DNA from: Sipunculus nudus
Lineage: Eukaryota > Annelida > Sipuncula > Golfingiida > Sipunculidae
Length of the DNA: 64,000 nucleotides
Direction: 5' to 3'
Assembly: GCA_026874595.1 (NCBI GenBank)
Contig: CM049321.1
Coordinates: 18,572,979 to 18,636,978, forward strand
Part shown: positions 48,272-57,402 of the stretch, piece by piece
How the letters are laid out: each line of letters begins with the position of its first letter
How positions within the stretch are numbered: position 1 is the stretch's first letter
Program-made: the position numbers and the translations under genes
Notes under the pieces: model-generated
What the model saw: the letters and a program-made list of their open reading frames with translations, nothing else
Database searches by the model: none
Told to the model about the DNA's origin: nothing

Positions 48272-49036
48272 TGGTGGGGGCCTCGCCCCCAGGGGATAAT
48301 ACTTTATGGGGGATCGATCCCTAAAAAGAATACACACAGGGGGCGAGGCCCCCATAAGGAATTACATGGAGGGCCCGTGGTGGGGGCCTCGCCCCCAGGG
48401 GATTATACTTTATGGGGGATCGATCCCTAAAAAGAATACACACAGGGGGCGAGGCCCCCATAAGGAATTACATGGAAGGCCCGTGGTGGGGGCCTCGCCC
48501 CCAGGGGAAAATACTTTATGTGGGATCGATCCCTACAAAGAATATACCCAGGGGGCGAGGCCCCCATCAGGAATTACATGGAAGGCCCGTGGTGGGGGCC
48601 TCGCCCCCAGGGGAAAATACTTTATGTGGGATCGATCCGTACAAAGAATATACCCGGGGGCGAAGCCCCCATCAGGAATTACATGGAAGGCACGTGGTGG
48701 GGGCCTCGCCCCCAGGGGAAAATACTTTATGTGGGATCGATCCCTACAAAGAATATACCCAGGGGGCGAGGCCCCCATAAGGAATTACATGGAAGGCCCG
48801 TGGTGGGGGCCTCGCCCCCAGGGGAAAATACTTTATGTGGGATCGATCCCTACAAAGAATATACCCAGGGGGCGAAGCCCCCATCAGGAATTACATGGAA
48901 GGCACGTGGTGGGGGCCTCGCCCCCAGGGGATAATACTTTATGTGGGATCGATCCCTACAAAGAATATACACTGGGGGCGAGGCCCCCATAAGGAAATAC
49001 ATGGAAGGCACGTGGTGGGGGCCTCGCCCCCCGGGA
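48272..49036 (+). repeat. Array of eight ~106-base palindrome-rich units, left arm
   Basis: GGGGGCCTCGCCCCC recurs with its CCTC at 48281, 48387, 48493, 48599, 48704, 48810, 48916 and 49022, a period of 105-106 bases. Each unit also contains the perfect 12-base palindrome GGGATCGATCCC (occasionally GGGATCGATCCG) and an inverted GGGGGCGAGGCCCCC, so a single unit can fold into several hairpins. Long open frames here (for example 48306-48992) arise from the repeat period and are not genes. Confidence 0.9.
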
Positions 49037-49056
49037 ATATTCATTTTAGGGATCGA

Positions 49057-49109
49057 GGCGCCGAAGGCGCCCTCCATACATACATCTGTGTATTGGCGCC
49101 TTCGGCGCC
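49057..49109. repeat. Central inverted repeat of the palindrome
   Basis: GGCGCCGAAGGCGCC at 49057-49071 and its complement at 49095-49109, separated by 23 bases including CATACATACATCTGTG. This is the symmetry centre at which the unit arrays reverse direction. Confidence 0.85.
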
Positions 49110-49126
49110 CCGATCCCCATACAGTA

Positions 49127-49690
49127 TTCTCCCGGGGGCGAGGCCCCCATCACGATCCTTCCATATATTTCCTTATGGGGGCCTCGCCCCCGGGGTATAT
49201 TCTTTTTAGGGATCGATCCCACATAAAGTATTTTCCCCTGGGGGCGAGGCCCCCACCACGGGCCTTCCATGTAATTCCTTATGGGGGCCTCGCCCCCTGT
49301 GTATATTCTTTTTAGGGATCGATCCCCCATAAAATATTATTCCCGGGGGCGAGGCCCCCACCACGGGCCCTCCATGTAATTCCTTATGGGGGCCTCGCCC
49401 CCTGTGTATATTCTTTTTAGGGATCGATCCCACATAAAGTATTATCACCTGGGGGCGAGGCCCCCACCACGGGCCTTCCATATATTTCCTTATGGGGGCC
49501 TCGCCCCCGGGGTATATTCTTTGTAGGGGTCGATCCCACATAAAGTATTATCCCCTGGGGGCGAGGCCCCCACCACGGGCCTTCCATGTAATTCCTCATG
49601 GGGGCTTCGCCCCCGGGGATAATACTTTATGGGGGATCGATCCCTACAAAGAATATACCCCGGGGGCGAAGCCCCCACCACGACCCCTGT
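49127..49690 (-). repeat. Array of ~106-base units, right arm, inverted
   Basis: The same GC-rich units run in the opposite orientation, with GGGGGCGAGGCCCCC recurring at about 106-base intervals between 49134 and 49677. There are fewer units (about five) than on the left. Confidence 0.85.
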
Positions 49691-49834
49691 GGAGAAATTT
49701 CTATAGGGGCCTCGGTCCAAGCGGAGACCCTGAACGATCCCATAGTGCTTTGACATGCGTTGCACACCTGTGGCTTTTCCAGTACCGATGATATTCGATG
49801 AACACTCTTTGACCATTCACATGCGTCTCCGATC

Positions 49835-50115
49835 CCAACCAGGACTCCCCTGTTCCTCCCCCCGGCGATCCTACCCAGAACTCCCCTGTTCCTCCGATCC
49901 CAACCAGGACTCCCCTGTTCCCCCCCGCCGGGCGATCCTACCCAGAACTCCCCTGTTCCCCCCCGCCAGGCGATCCCACCCAGAACTCCCCTGTTCCTCC
50001 GATCCCAACCAGGACTCCCCTGTTCCCCCCCGCCGGGCGATCCTACCCAGAACTCCCCTGTTCCCCCCCGCCAGGCGATCCCACCCAGAACTCCCCTGGT
50101 CCCCCCCCCCCCCCG
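49835..50115. repeat. C-rich short tandem repeat in the right arm
   Basis: CCAGAACTCCCCTGTTCC- and CCAGGACTCCCCTGTTCC-type words repeat about eight times with CGATCC and poly-C spacers, in units of about 30-40 bases. The corresponding left-arm position (about 48085-48110) has essentially one unit, so this is an arm-specific expansion. Confidence 0.8.
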
Positions 50116-50349
50116 GTAAACCCTACTGACCTTTCATCTCTAACCTCGACGACCCAGACCGACCTTTCACATCCTACCGACTCTTCTTCCCCCCCCCCTG
50201 CCGGCGATCCCCAAACCTACAACTGGTCTACTTCTGACTTGAACCACACAACCGACCCCTGGGGGCCACAGGCCCACAACTCTACTACTTCTTGACATAA
50301 GGCAGAGGGAGGGGCCGCCCCCTCCCCCCCTCAAGTCCCCCCCTCCCCC

Positions 50350-50577
50350 ACAGGGGAGCCGTCTGGGAGCCAAAAGCGCCCATAGAGGTATAACGTCCCT
50401 GGGTGGGCTCGAACCACCAACCTTCCGATTAACAGCCGAACGCGCTAACCATTGCGCCACAGGGACTACATGCTTTGTGTACGTGAGTTTCTTATGTTAT
50501 CATGAACAGGTACTGTTCCTTGATTTGATTGGCTGATGGAAAGTGTGACGTCACAGACACAGGGGAGCCGTCTGGGA
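50350..50577. repeat. 19-base direct repeats flanking the tRNA segment
   Basis: ACAGGGGAGCCGTCTGGGA occurs at 50350-50368 and again at 50559-50577, bracketing the tRNA gene. The left arm of the palindrome has a single related copy (near 47835-47853) and no tRNA segment, so the bracketed stretch looks like an insertion or a duplication that brought in the tRNA gene. Confidence 0.7.
50395..50466 (-). tRNA. tRNA-Asn (anticodon GUU)
   Basis: 72 bases on the minus strand fold into a complete cloverleaf. Acceptor GTCCCTG pairs with CAGGGAC. The D stem is GCGC/GCGC with loop AATGGTTA. The anticodon stem TTCGG/TCGGA contains two G-T wobbles, with loop CTGTTAA giving anticodon GTT. The T stem is GGTGG/CCACC with loop TTCGAGC. 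The internal B box (GGTTCGAGCCC) and an A box are present, and a TTTT pol III terminator follows about 20 bases downstream (at 50379-50382 on plus). CCA is not encoded, as in eukaryotic genes. It closely resembles metazoan tRNA-Asn and was probably captured from a host. Confidence 0.92.
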
Positions 50578-50930
50578 CACATTTAAATCTTTGGTGTGTG
50601 GCAGAATTATCGTTTGTGCAAGATGCACGCGAAATCTGGCGAAGATATCGTAAATGTTACTCGTGGAACGTTGGAGGCATATTTTTCCTAAAATTTTAGC
50701 AGGTATTTCGTAAATGTCATGTAGACCGTTGTCCGGCAAAGGGCTATTTTGTTGTGTTGACCAGTGCTGTATGAGGCAGCGCCCCCTATCGTATGTTACC
50801 GGAACTATTTTAACCATGTCCACAGAGGAGATATGTGTAACTGATTTAATATCTGAGTCAGACTTAGAATGACTGAATGCTGGCATCTTGGTGGATCGTG
50901 AAATATATTTCGATAGCATGGAGTCTATCA

Positions 50931-50937
<7 letters not shown>

Positions 50938-50973
<36 letters not shown>
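50938..50973. repeat. AT dinucleotide microsatellite
   Basis: About 18 AT units in a row. Confidence 0.95.
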
Positions 50974-50975
<2 letters not shown>

Positions 50976-51158
50976 ACATTTTTAATGATGGCATGTAAAA
51001 TGGGCGTACCGAAAATATAAAGCCATATTTATTTAATATTATGTATTAAGTATCCACAATCCCAAACTCTGATCAATAGTGGTTTTTTACGTTATATCAC
51101 ATACCATACAGACGCTGTCATACAATGTCCTTTTCAGAAAACAACAAGCCGTACGTTT

Positions 51159-51520
51159 GAGACTAGTATCTATTGTTAAGCCGTATAATAATATATATAT
51201 CATCCGTTATCGCTGTTTTGAAACATACACAGTTAGACATTTCATGTTAACATTTCATTTTGACATTTCATTTTGACATTTCATTTACATTTGACATTAT
51301 CAACAGTAATCATCTTTTAGCATAACGTCGGGTGACGTATGAGACAAGCATATATTGTTAAGCCGTATAATAATATATATATCATCCGTGATCGCTGTTT
51401 TGAAACATACACAGTTAGACATATCATGTTAACATTTCATTTTGACATTCCATTTTGACATTTCATTTAACATTTCATTTTGACATTTCATTTCGACATT
51501 TCATTTTGACATTTCACATG
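51159..51520. repeat. Direct repeats with ACATTTCATTTTG tandem words
   Basis: Two copies start at 51159 and 51341 (182-base offset), sharing ATTGTTAAGCCGTATAATAA and CGCTGTTTTGAAACATACAC. Each is followed by several 13-base ACATTTCATTTTG units, more of them in the second copy. Confidence 0.85.
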
Positions 51521-51667
51521 ATCAACAGTAATCAACTTTAAACATAACCTTTAGCATATATTTACATCTCCATACACAATAAACAGTCAAGCATTTTGAG
51601 TTTCGTGTTGGCTCGCTTTTTCACAATGACACAGAACCACATTACGTTTTACGTGGAAAGTATCAGT

Positions 51668-54052
51668 TTATGCTGATCCCCGTGGGAAAACTAGGAGTAC
51701 TTGTTGCTGCAACTGTTGAAAGTTCTGTTTGACGTCTTCCAGCATGGCCATCGACTGTTGAAAGCTGCTGATGGCCCTGTGCAGCTTGTCCGTCATCGTG
51801 TTCGTCACATTCCAAAGTTCCTGCGTATCCATGGCGGCCGTGTTTGAGGCGTAGTTATGCGCAGTTGCATTGTTTGGCGTTGCGACGATAGGTGCAGCTG
51901 GAGTGTATATATAATTCTGTGTATTCACGTCACATGTTGACAATTGCTGGGCGACGGTGTACAGAATGTTCATCGGGTTTGGGTCGCTTGCAACAGACGT
52001 ACCTTGCTGCTGCAGTCCCGTCCCGTCATACAAGTGCGCATTGACTGTGACGCCAGCAATCGGCCGTTGCCCTGCACAGGCGTAAACGGGCGCATTGGCT
52101 TTGACCACGCCGGGAGACGGCATGAATTGTCCCGTGAAGGGTGAATGAGTGCTGTGTCCCAAGTCCGTCCCTGCATTGTGCATGTGATCGTAATGTGTAC
52201 CCATATGTTGTTGTGTCCCCCCCACAGGTAACCCGGTATTGTCCATTTCGTCGTCTGATATATCAGAATAAGGACTTTCATGCTCACCAACCACTGCAGA
52301 CGGTGGCGCGCTTTTGTCTCGTTGACTTGTTGCTGAGCGGGCGATAGACACCTCATTCTCCAAAGCGTTACCCGCATCTCCCTCTTGCGCCGGGCCCGAT
52401 TGATTGAGGTGCAAACGGACACTTCCGTCCTCGTCTTCGTCACGCACCTCGTCTGGCAATACCAGGTCTTGTGTATCTATGTTCAACAAGGCCGGCATTG
52501 CGGGTGTATTAAGAGATATTTCGTAGGGGTCTGGTATGGCGGGTCGGCGCCCGTTTACCGTAGGCGCTTTGAGGGTCGTTTCCTCCTCCTGTGACGTGGA
52601 GTGTGTCGCATTCCCTTCGTAATTCAGGATCAGGTTTGAGCCATTCGTCGCCCCGTGTGCGGTCGGCCTGTCAGCGTCTGTGCCGGGCGATTGTGGCGAG
52701 CTGTCAATAGGAGGGTACAGCGTTGCGCAGTCGCCACCGCCTATGGGTGAAAATGGCGTATCATCGATGCGTATGCGCTTCCTCGGGGCGCTGAACCTTG
52801 GTTGACCGTCAGCAGCGTGACACGGACCGCGTTTCCGCTTCCCGAGCTCGGCGTGAGTTCTTCCTGTTGTCGCACCGTCGGGACTCCCCTGTTGATCCTG
52901 GACGTCAACTGTCGTATGACCGGCATTTTCTTTCACCCACTGTTCAGCTTGTACGTTCAGGGTGGCGGCATCGACAGCTGCGGACGGTTCAGAGGAAACG
53001 GGGTCGGCGGTATCATCCGTGACACTGGCTGTTGTTGCTCCCTGATCAAACGTACCCGCATCGTCTTGCAGGCCATACGGCACCAGCGTAAACGGTATCG
53101 CCCCTTTCTTCGAGCTTTTCAGGACACACCGTTCGCGCGATTTACCGGTGTACAGGCCGTATGTGGGAGGGCTTTTGGCTGCTTTCTCCATTTTCTTGAG
53201 GCAAGAATGTACACGCACATACAGGTCATGCAAGGCCTGCTCGTGTGCGAAAACTGTTGAGCGGCACAGTTCCTTTGCCACGCGGTTGATGTCCTCTTGC
53301 AGCGGGATCAAATCGTTGCCCTTTTGCTCCCTGTTTATGAGTCTGTCTGTCACGCAGCGGATGGCTTCGCCGATCGCATTGCACAGAAGCTTGCTTTCGT
53401 CTGCGTCGGCCTCGCTCAAAATGTGATCATCTCCACGCAATGTCCGGCGGAAATTTTCAGCCAGAGAAAGGTGCCGTTCCTCTGTGGTGAGCACCGTGAC
53501 GAAATACTCCAAACCGAAGAGCTTTGAGATGGATTGGGATCGGTGGAAATCCGGAAACAGCTCCTCGTTGTCGGTCATCAGGTAGGGGAAGTGATTGTAT
53601 CGGAAACGCAGGAACATGTCCGCCGTGTTCTTCATAAAGCATGGAAACGCGGGCAGGGACTTGTCCGATTGACACAGGGCGAGGTCGCATATGAAGAACA
53701 TGTACAACCGGCTCCAGTCGTCCAGGCTCGCTCCCAACAGCTCCCCGTAATAGATGAGCGTGCGCAGCCAGGCCAGATCGCAACAGTCGTCGAATAACTC
53801 GGGCGTGATACGCCTGTTCACCGGATTACCCTTGTCGGAACATTTCCTCACCGTCAGTCCAATGCTGCGCACGGTGAGTATGTTGTCGTTCATCAGAGGC
53901 GCCGTCATTGTAGAGATCCGGCTTTTCTCTTTGCATTCTACGCCTGATAGAAGCGGCGCGAACACATCACCACCACTGTAGTTCGCCAATGGTTGCGAGT
54001 TTCTCTTCGTTGAACGAGCGGACATATCTGCCGTTTTCGAACGAGAGCCCAT
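51668..54052 (-). CDS. Unrecognised protein: globular N-terminus, disordered middle, C-terminal coiled coil
   Basis: 794 residues from ATG 54052, with a strong TATA box at 54161-54168. Residues about 60-300 are globular and helical (CDLAWLRTLIYYGELLGASL, YMFFICDLALCQ). Residues about 330-690 are polar and acidic, rich in S, T, P, D and G, with a basic patch (KRKRG, RKRIR) that could be a nuclear-localisation signal. The last 60 residues form a predicted coiled coil (LHRAISSFQQSMAMLEDVKQ). The arrangement resembles viral regulatory or tegument proteins with a transactivation-like middle, but no family is recognised. It lies just right of the palindrome and could be an early regulator; that is inference from position. 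Confidence 0.75.
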   Translation of the reverse strand: MGSRSKTADMSARSTKRNSQPLANYSGGDVFAPLLSGVECKEKSRISTMTAPLMNDNILTVRSIGLTVRKCSDKGNPVNRRITPELFDDCCDLAWLRTLIYYGELLGASLDDWSRLYMFFICDLALCQSDKSLPAFPCFMKNTADMFLRFRYNHFPYLMTDNEELFPDFHRSQSISKLFGLEYFVTVLTTEERHLSLAENFRRTLRGDDHILSEADADESKLLCNAIGEAIRCVTDRLINREQKGNDLIPLQEDINRVAKELCRSTVFAHEQALHDLYVRVHSCLKKMEKAAKSPPTYGLYTGKSRERCVLKSSKKGAIPFTLVPYGLQDDAGTFDQGATTASVTDDTADPVSSEPSAAVDAATLNVQAEQWVKENAGHTTVDVQDQQGSPDGATTGRTHAELGKRKRGPCHAADGQPRFSAPRKRIRIDDTPFSPIGGGDCATLYPPIDSSPQSPGTDADRPTAHGATNGSNLILNYEGNATHSTSQEEETTLKAPTVNGRRPAIPDPYEISLNTPAMPALLNIDTQDLVLPDEVRDEDEDGSVRLHLNQSGPAQEGDAGNALENEVSIARSATSQRDKSAPPSAVVGEHESPYSDISDDEMDNTGLPVGGTQQHMGTHYDHMHNAGTDLGHSTHSPFTGQFMPSPGVVKANAPVYACAGQRPIAGVTVNAHLYDGTGLQQQGTSVASDPNPMNILYTVAQQLSTCDVNTQNYIYTPAAPIVATPNNATAHNYASNTAAMDTQELWNVTNTMTDKLHRAISSFQQSMAMLEDVKQNFQQLQQQVLLVFPRGSA

Positions 54053-54160
54053 GTCGCTGAAGACTGCTTTTGTAATGTAGAGAATAGCAACAGCAGCAGC
54101 AGTTTCAACCGGCTGGTAGCAGTGCGTGGCAGGTTCTGCTGAATGTTTGGTACTGCTGAG

Positions 54161-54168
54161 CTTTTATA
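54161..54168 (-). promoter_or_regulatory. TATA box of the 794-residue gene
   Basis: TATAAAAG on the minus strand, about 110 bases upstream of the ATG at 54052; a near-consensus match. Confidence 0.6.
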
Positions 54169-54326
54169 GCCAGTAACCCAGACATTACGTAATACTGTGG
54201 AAATTCCAACATGAACAAAACAACTTTTTACATATATCTGATAACCGCGATACTTTCACTCAAGGACAAACGTGTCAAAACAAAATCGTTAAAAGCTATG
54301 GAAAACCCACACGAAAACATCCGGTT

Positions 54327-55192
54327 CAACGTCCTGTCGGTAAATGAGTCACGGCCGAAACATGGGAATAACAATATTTTATATATAGTTTCCACGAATC
54401 AGATGTACGAATCAGCAGTGCACCCGGTGCAAGTTTTGTTTTCACTTCCTTTTCTAGAGAAATCACGTCATACCGTGTCAATGTACGTCTGCGCAAACAA
54501 CTTTTTACAGGAGATAAGACATGTCGCCCAGACTGTGACTCAAGGACAAATGTGTCAAAACAACTGCGCAAACATCGGAAAAACCAGACCGCAAGCATTC
54601 GGTCAATGTCCTGAGCGGTTAGTCACAGCAGCATGAACGCGATAACATCCTGGTTTTTATGTACCAGCTAAGCACCAGCGTCAAGGCCGTCTATTTTTTA
54701 CTGTAGTCATGTGGTTATGAATCATACCTGTTTACCAGACGTACCAAACGTAACTGGGTCAACGTCCTGTCGGTAAATGAGTCACGGCCGAAACATGGGA
54801 ATAACAATTTTTTATATATAGTTTCCACGATTCAGATGTACGAATCAGCAGTGCACCCGGTGCAAGTTTTGTTTTCACTTCCTTTTCTAGAGAAATCACG
54901 TCATACCGTGTCAATGTACGTCTGCGCAAACAACTTTTTACAGGAGATAAGACATGTCGCCCAGACTGTGACTCAAGGACAAATGTGTCAAAACAACTGC
55001 GCAAACATCGGAAAAACCAGACCGCAAGCATTCGGTCAATGTCCTGAGCGGTTAGTCACAGCAGCATGAACGCGATAACATCCTGGTTTTCATGTATCAG
55101 CTAAGCACCAGCGTCAAGGCCGTCTATATTTTGCTGTAATAATGTGGTTATGAATCATACTTGTTTACCAGATGTACCAAACGTAAATGGGT
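54327..55192. repeat. Two ~433-base tandem direct repeats
   Basis: Copy 1 starts near 54327 and copy 2 near 54760, almost identical over about 370 bases (GTCCTGTCGGTAAATGAGTC to GCACCAGCGTCAAGGCCGTC) and beyond. Each contains nearly identical open frames on both strands (minus 54326-54598 and 54759-55031, 90 codons; plus 54211-54636 and 54836-55069). Internal shorter repeats (GACAAAYGTGTCAAAACAA) are also present. A more diverged copy of the 3' part follows the gene at 55431 (about 55824-55933). Whether any of these frames is translated is unclear. Confidence 0.8.
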
Positions 55193-55366
55193 CGTCAGTG
55201 TAAACATGCTGTTTTATATGACCTTTAATTGCGCTTTACAATTTCAGTGATACAAGTCACGTTTCAATGACACAGTTTCGTTCGTCAGACACGCGCGCAC
55301 TTGAGGTGGTCAAGCCGCTGTAGAACAGTCCTTCTATACGTCGGTGCCCCATCCGTATCGCGGGCA

Positions 55367-55378
55367 TATATATATATC
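55367..55378 (+). promoter_or_regulatory. TATA box of the 55431 gene
   Basis: A TATATATATATA run about 55 bases before the ATG at 55431. Confidence 0.5.
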
Positions 55379-55430
55379 GTTCCTTTAAACTGGACCAGTA
55401 TCCCAAGACAGAAGAGAAGAATAAAGAGTA

Positions 55431-55778
55431 ATGGCCACCTCGGACGGGTCGGAAATATCTTACCGTACGGAATTCATTGAACTTTTCAACACGGTGGACA
55501 TGATGCTGTACGGATGTTGGGGTTTTATGTTTGACCCGTCTCGGTGCAAGGATGTGTATGATGAACTAAAATATCTGAATGATTCAATGAAGGATTTATA
55601 CCGGCGTTTACCTGCAGATATGAGACACGGCCTCTACCTGAAAAATCGGCCGTACTGTGAAACATGTTTCAGATGTCTCGATTGCAGTGAGTGCGACGCA
55701 ACCAGTGAGTCCACAGAGGAAACGTATCTGTCGACTGAACCGGTGTCTAGAGGTAATGATGCGGCACAGACGGAGTAA
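55431..55778 (+). CDS. Small cysteine-rich protein
   Basis: 115 residues from ATG 55431 (TAATGGCC, strong context). Residues 1-70 are helical (RTEFIELFNTVDMMLYGCWG, DELKYLNDSMKDLYRRL). A cysteine cluster follows (CETCFRCLDCSEC, about 76-88), then an acidic serine/threonine-rich tail. The cluster could bind zinc, but the spacing fits no standard finger. The sequence after its stop is related to the 3' flank of the two repeats at 54327-55192, suggesting that a former gene unit was duplicated and partly lost there. Confidence 0.65.
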   Translation: MATSDGSEISYRTEFIELFNTVDMMLYGCWGFMFDPSRCKDVYDELKYLNDSMKDLYRRLPADMRHGLYLKNRPYCETCFRCLDCSECDATSESTEETYLSTEPVSRGNDAAQTE

Positions 55779-56238
55779 AGACTGGAGTTCAGGTGGCACG
55801 TGAGGTTAACATCGTAGCTGTTATGTATCAGCGATGCACCAGCGTTAAGTTTGTCATTTTTGTCTTGGTTTTTTTTTCTGTACATATGGTCATGATTAAT
55901 ACTGGTTTACTAAACGTACCAAACGTAAATGGATGATCAGACAGTCTAAAACAAGCTATTATGTGGCCTGCTTTTTACGCAATACGATAATAGGGATGCA
56001 CGTGTTTGCTCAAGGACATCATTTGAACGTCAATTCCGTGAGTGATGGACCTACGTCTGAAACACGCCCCTCCCATGTATATATATATACATATATTCGA
56101 CATGCGCACAGTGAACTCCTGCCGATCAGATGACTTGTCTGGCAGCTACATAAAGCAGAACTTGGTGGGCTTACATCAGACCAGTACCAGCAGCAGTTCT
56201 GTTCGGTGTTACCTCTACCCAAATTTGAAAGTGTTGAG

Positions 56239-57402
56239 ATGTCACGTACACTACATCCAGTCGATGTTTACTTGTCTGTCCGTCCCGCTATCGATATATC
56301 AAATGTGATCAAAGGAAACCGTATCAAGCTGTTGATGTACTTGGACGTCAACATTGTGCTACAGAACGCCATGGTCCAGGAAGGCATCATATGCAAGGGC
56401 CACGCTGAACTTTTAGACAACAGTCCTGTTATGAGTGGGAAAGCCAGTGAGTTGATAGCCATCCTTCTGAAGCGAGGTCTTCGAAACTTCATCGGGTTTA
56501 TCGGTTTGCTGGAAGAGTATGATCAACCCGTGCCCCGAGATATCCTGGTGGAATCACTCAACGCATGCGCTTTCGGGAAGCAGGGTGTCCCTGGCGGAGG
56601 TACCCTTACTGGGAACACAGCCGGGAAACCGTCAAGCAGTCAGGCCGACCCCCACACTGGAAAATGCGGCAGCGCGGGTGTACATGTTTCTTCGCGTCAG
56701 CCAGACTGTTTGCATCCACTCGACGTTTACATGTCTGTCAGTCCCGCTATTACGATACGCAGTGTTATCAATTCAGACCGGGTTGCGCTGGCTAATTGCC
56801 TGGACGTTGACCCGCTGCTGCAGGAGGCGATGGTCGAAGAAGGCATCATCAGCAGGTTCAATGCCGAAACCATACTCCGCAAGTGTCACAAATATGCGAA
56901 AAGCACAGCCTTGTTGGACATCCTCGCTCAGCGGGGTCTCCCTAATTTGGTCAGGTTTATTGGATTGCTGAAGGTGTATGATCAGCCCGTTACGCGAGAT
57001 ATCCTGGTGAAATCATTGAACGCACACGCTTTCCCGAAGCAGGCTGGACGTGTCGGACGATCGCTAACAACGAACACGGTCGAGCAACCGACCCGTCACG
57101 AGGTCGAACCTTTCAATGGAACGTTAAGCGGGGCGGATGGGCAGGTGTCTTCTGGTCAACGGTGGCGGCGCATGCGCGATATGCTATGTGCGAAAAAGAA
57201 AAACGACGTATCGGTGACTCCAGATGATCCCAATGAACAAGTCTGTGTAGTGTGTATGGACAACAAACGGAAGACGATATTTCTGCCCTGCGGTCACATA
57301 AGGTGCTGTTTCACATGTGCGTTGAGGTGCAGCGAGAACGAGGATATGACATGTATAACATGCAGAAACCGGGTAGAAGATATCAAACCCTGTTTCATGT
57401 GA
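56239..57402 (+). CDS. CARD-CARD-RING protein, candidate viral ubiquitin ligase
   Basis: 387 residues from ATG 56239; the frame upstream has no ATG. Two related domains of about 100 residues (about 4-105 and 157-260) share LHPVDVYLSVRPAI/LHPLDVYMSVSPAI, LDVNIVLQNAMVQEGII/LDVDPLLQEAMVEEGII, ELIAILLKRGLRNFIGFIGL/ALLDILAQRGLPNLVRFIGL and DQPVPRDILVESLNA/DQPVTRDILVKSLNA. The helix pattern matches CARDs. A C-terminal RING (about 336-383), CVVCMDNKRKTIFLPCGH, CCFTC, CITC, is of the type that ends cellular IAP proteins. No BIR domain is present. Cellular IAPs carry CARD and RING together, so a function in ubiquitylating CARD-containing host adaptors is a reasonable inference. Confidence 0.75.
   Translation: MSRTLHPVDVYLSVRPAIDISNVIKGNRIKLLMYLDVNIVLQNAMVQEGIICKGHAELLDNSPVMSGKASELIAILLKRGLRNFIGFIGLLEEYDQPVPRDILVESLNACAFGKQGVPGGGTLTGNTAGKPSSSQADPHTGKCGSAGVHVSSRQPDCLHPLDVYMSVSPAITIRSVINSDRVALANCLDVDPLLQEAMVEEGIISRFNAETILRKCHKYAKSTALLDILAQRGLPNLVRFIGLLKVYDQPVTRDILVKSLNAHAFPKQAGRVGRSLTTNTVEQPTRHEVEPFNGTLSGADGQVSSGQRWRRMRDMLCAKKKNDVSVTPDDPNEQVCVVCMDNKRKTIFLPCGHIRCCFTCALRCSENEDMTCITCRNRVEDIKPCFM

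Larger units (their letters stand above)
47197..50790. repeat. Large imperfect palindrome (about 3.6 kb)
   Basis: Left and right halves are inverted copies around a centre near 49,083. Outer arms: 47197-47754 against about 50585-50790. Middle arms: about 47818-48270 against about 49680-50388, sharing GGGCGCTTTTGG, CAGACGGCTCCCCTGTGGGG, CCTTATGTCAAGAAGTAGTA and GGTACTGGRAAAGCCA. Inner arms are arrays of ~106-base GC-rich units pointing toward the centre. The arms differ: only the right has the tRNA gene and an expanded C-rich tandem repeat, and the left array has more units. Such a structure could be an origin of replication, a genome-segment junction or an isomerisation site. Open frames across it are repeat artefacts. 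Confidence 0.85.
50791..51667. other. AT-rich low-complexity stretch
   Basis: No gene supported. It contains the AT microsatellite (50938-50973), two ~130-base direct repeats, and clustered ACATTTCATTTTG words. The 794-residue minus-strand gene ends at its right border. Confidence 0.6.

Noticed and set aside
48306-48992. Long plus-strand open frame of 228 codons, and similar frames in 48137-49816
   Set aside because: They track the 105-106-base repeat period and read as the same short peptide repeated in several frames and both strands. Product of a repeat, not a gene.
49127-49690. CRISPR array
   Set aside because: The ~106-base units repeat in full with no unique spacers, and the genome is a eukaryotic virus.
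47197-50790. Interpretation as a transposon with terminal inverted repeats
   Set aside because: The symmetry extends through the whole element to a central inverted repeat, there is no transposase inside and no target duplication was seen. An origin or genome-junction structure fits better.
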